From: Lentimicrobium sp. | Lineage (GTDB): Bacteria > Bacteroidota > Bacteroidia > Bacteroidales > Lentimicrobiaceae | Length of the DNA stretch: 5,296 bases | Assembly: GCA_013336205.1 (NCBI GenBank) | Contig: JAAXUD010000243.1 | Coordinates: 1 to 5,296, forward strand | Direction of reading: 5' to 3' | Shown here: positions 4,156 to 5,296 of the stretch, in pieces | Layout: each line of letters starts with the position of its first letter | Position numbering within the stretch: position 1 is the first letter of the stretch | Notes under the pieces: model-generated | Seen by the model: the letters and a program-made list of their open reading frames with translations, nothing else | What the model was told of the DNA's origin: nothing | Databases searched by the model: none | Position numbers and translations under genes: made by a program

Positions 4156-5296
4156 TTACTTAACCAGATTGTGTTTTTTAACAAATTCATCAAGAATGCC
4201 GGTCAGGTTTGGAGTGCCGATTTCCTGAAGATCGTAGCCAACTTTTACAGTGGGCTTGTTAATCTTAACAATTCTGCTGAGATCAATCGGAGTAGCAATA
4301 ACTACTGCATCACAAGGTGTGTTCTCAATTGTCTTTTCAAGGTCGCGCACCTGCTCGTCACCGTATCCCATTGCTGGAAGTAAAGTGCCGATGTTAGGAT
4401 AAATACGGAAAGTTTCGCTGAGTTTGCCAACTGTGAATGGACGGGGATCAACCAGTTCAGCAGCGCCGAATTTCAGGGCAGCAACAACGCCGGCACCGAT
4501 TTTCATTTCGCCATGGGTGAGGGTTGGGCCATCTTCAACTACCAGTACACGTTTGCCACGGATAAGTTCTGGTTTGTCAACGGTAAGTGGTGAAGCTCCA
4601 TCAACTACAATAGCATTCGGGTTTACCCTTGCAAGGTTAGCGCGTACTGCATTGATATTCTCAAGGCTGGCTGAGTCAATTTTGTTGATAACAATCACAT
4701 CTGAAATGCGCGCTACAACTTCACCAGGATAATAACTTACTTCAGCACCCGGACGCAAAGGATCGGCTACACCAATCATAAGGTCTGGTTTGTAGAATGG
4801 GAAGTCATTATTTCCACCATCCCAGAGAATAACATCACAACCATCAGGATCAACTTCTGCGGCACGGACAATGGCTTCATAGTCAACACCTGCATAAATT
4901 ACATTTCCACGAACTACATGTGGTTCGTATTCTTCCATTTCTTCGATGGTGCATTTATGTTTTTTCAGATCTTCAACAGTGGCAAAGCGCTGAACTTTTT
5001 GAGCATTCAGGTCTCCATAAGGCATTGGATGGCGAATAGCGACAACCTTCAGGCCTTTTTCCATGAGAATTTCAATGATGCGGCGACTGGTCTGGCTTTT
5101 GCCACAACCGGTGCGGGTAGCGCCAACTGCAATCACAGGTTTGGTGCTTTTTACCATAGTATCTTTAGGGCCTAACAGCATGAAATTAGCACCTGCAGCA
5201 TTAACCACAGCACTCATGTTCATTACTCTTGGGTAGGGAACATCGCTGTATGAAAATACACAGTCGTCAACTTTCAGGTCTTTGATCAGCTTAGGT
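4156..5296 (-). CDS. P-loop GTPase-like protein, cyclic 2,3-diphosphoglycerate synthetase-like family (5' end outside window)
   Basis: The gene is truncated by the window. The frame stays open from the ATG at 5223 to the last base, and those 24 extra codons encode family-like sequence (VDDCVFSYSDVPYPRVMNMS spanning the Met), so that Met is internal. Numbering from it, 355 residues follow. A Walker-A-like loop GATRTGCGKS at 34-43 departs from strict GxxxxGKS because position 36 is Thr. WDGGNND at 134-140 looks like the acidic Walker-B region. NKID at 180-183 is the guanine-specificity motif NKxD. DGPTLTHGEM at 231-240 is a characteristic family block. Members of COG2403 include the archaeal enzyme that cyclises 2,3-diphosphoglycerate, but most bacterial members are functionally uncharacterised. 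No signal peptide can be judged because the start is missing. A strong terminator follows immediately, so it is the last gene of its transcript. Family confidence is good; the bacterial substrate is unknown. Confidence 0.85.
   Translation of the reverse strand, partial: PKLIKDLKVDDCVFSYSDVPYPRVMNMSAVVNAAGANFMLLGPKDTMVKSTKPVIAVGATRTGCGKSQTSRRIIEILMEKGLKVVAIRHPMPYGDLNAQKVQRFATVEDLKKHKCTIEEMEEYEPHVVRGNVIYAGVDYEAIVRAAEVDPDGCDVILWDGGNNDFPFYKPDLMIGVADPLRPGAEVSYYPGEVVARISDVIVINKIDSASLENINAVRANLARVNPNAIVVDGASPLTVDKPELIRGKRVLVVEDGPTLTHGEMKIGAGVVAALKFGAAELVDPRPFTVGKLSETFRIYPNIGTLLPAMGYGDEQVRDLEKTIENTPCDAVVIATPIDLSRIVKINKPTVKVGYDLQEIGTPNLTGILDEFVKKHNLVK

Noticed and set aside
4424..4732. Plus-strand Ser/Thr/Ala-rich open frame
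   Set aside because: The low-complexity composition is what the complement of the GTPase reading frame produces. It is a shadow frame.

Overview
The window looks like a chromosomal segment from a member of the Bacteroidota. The evidence is a pyrB-pyrI pair with a zinc-binding regulatory chain, A/T-rich leaders with poor Shine-Dalgarno sequences, a TAnnTTTG-type -7 box before pyrB, a secreted bleomycin-hydrolase-like cysteine peptidase, and short tandem repeats between genes. The assignment is inferred from these traits, not from a database match. All five genes lie on the minus strand, so transcription runs from high to low coordinates.

In transcription order, the first gene is a P-loop GTPase-like protein of the cyclic 2,3-diphosphoglycerate synthetase-like family (COG2403 type). 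It runs off the right edge, so its true N-terminus lies outside the window. A strong intrinsic terminator follows its stop codon. An intergenic stretch of about 230 bases then carries a likely promoter for pyrB-pyrI, the catalytic and regulatory chains of aspartate carbamoyltransferase, which performs the first committed step of pyrimidine synthesis. A second strong hairpin with a T-tract closes this operon. Only 19 bases later begins a secreted papain-superfamily peptidase whose usual catalytic Asn is Asp. The last gene encodes a 215-residue AlbA_2 (Schlafen-type) protein.

The most unusual part is not protein coding. The 466 bases between the peptidase and the AlbA_2 gene, and the 78 bases beyond the AlbA_2 gene, consist largely of tandem repeats. 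These belong to several sequence-unrelated families (TTCGTNN, AAAGNNN, ATTAGAA, NTGCCCN and GGGACGA), yet every one has a period of exactly 7 bases, often with a higher-order 14-base alternation. The arrays run up to or into the stop codons of the adjacent genes. The NTGCCCN array gives a perfectly spaced G-quadruplex motif on the minus strand.

Apart from these arrays the genes look like ordinary housekeeping or core genes. I see no CRISPR array, transposase, tRNA, rRNA or recognisable defence cluster.
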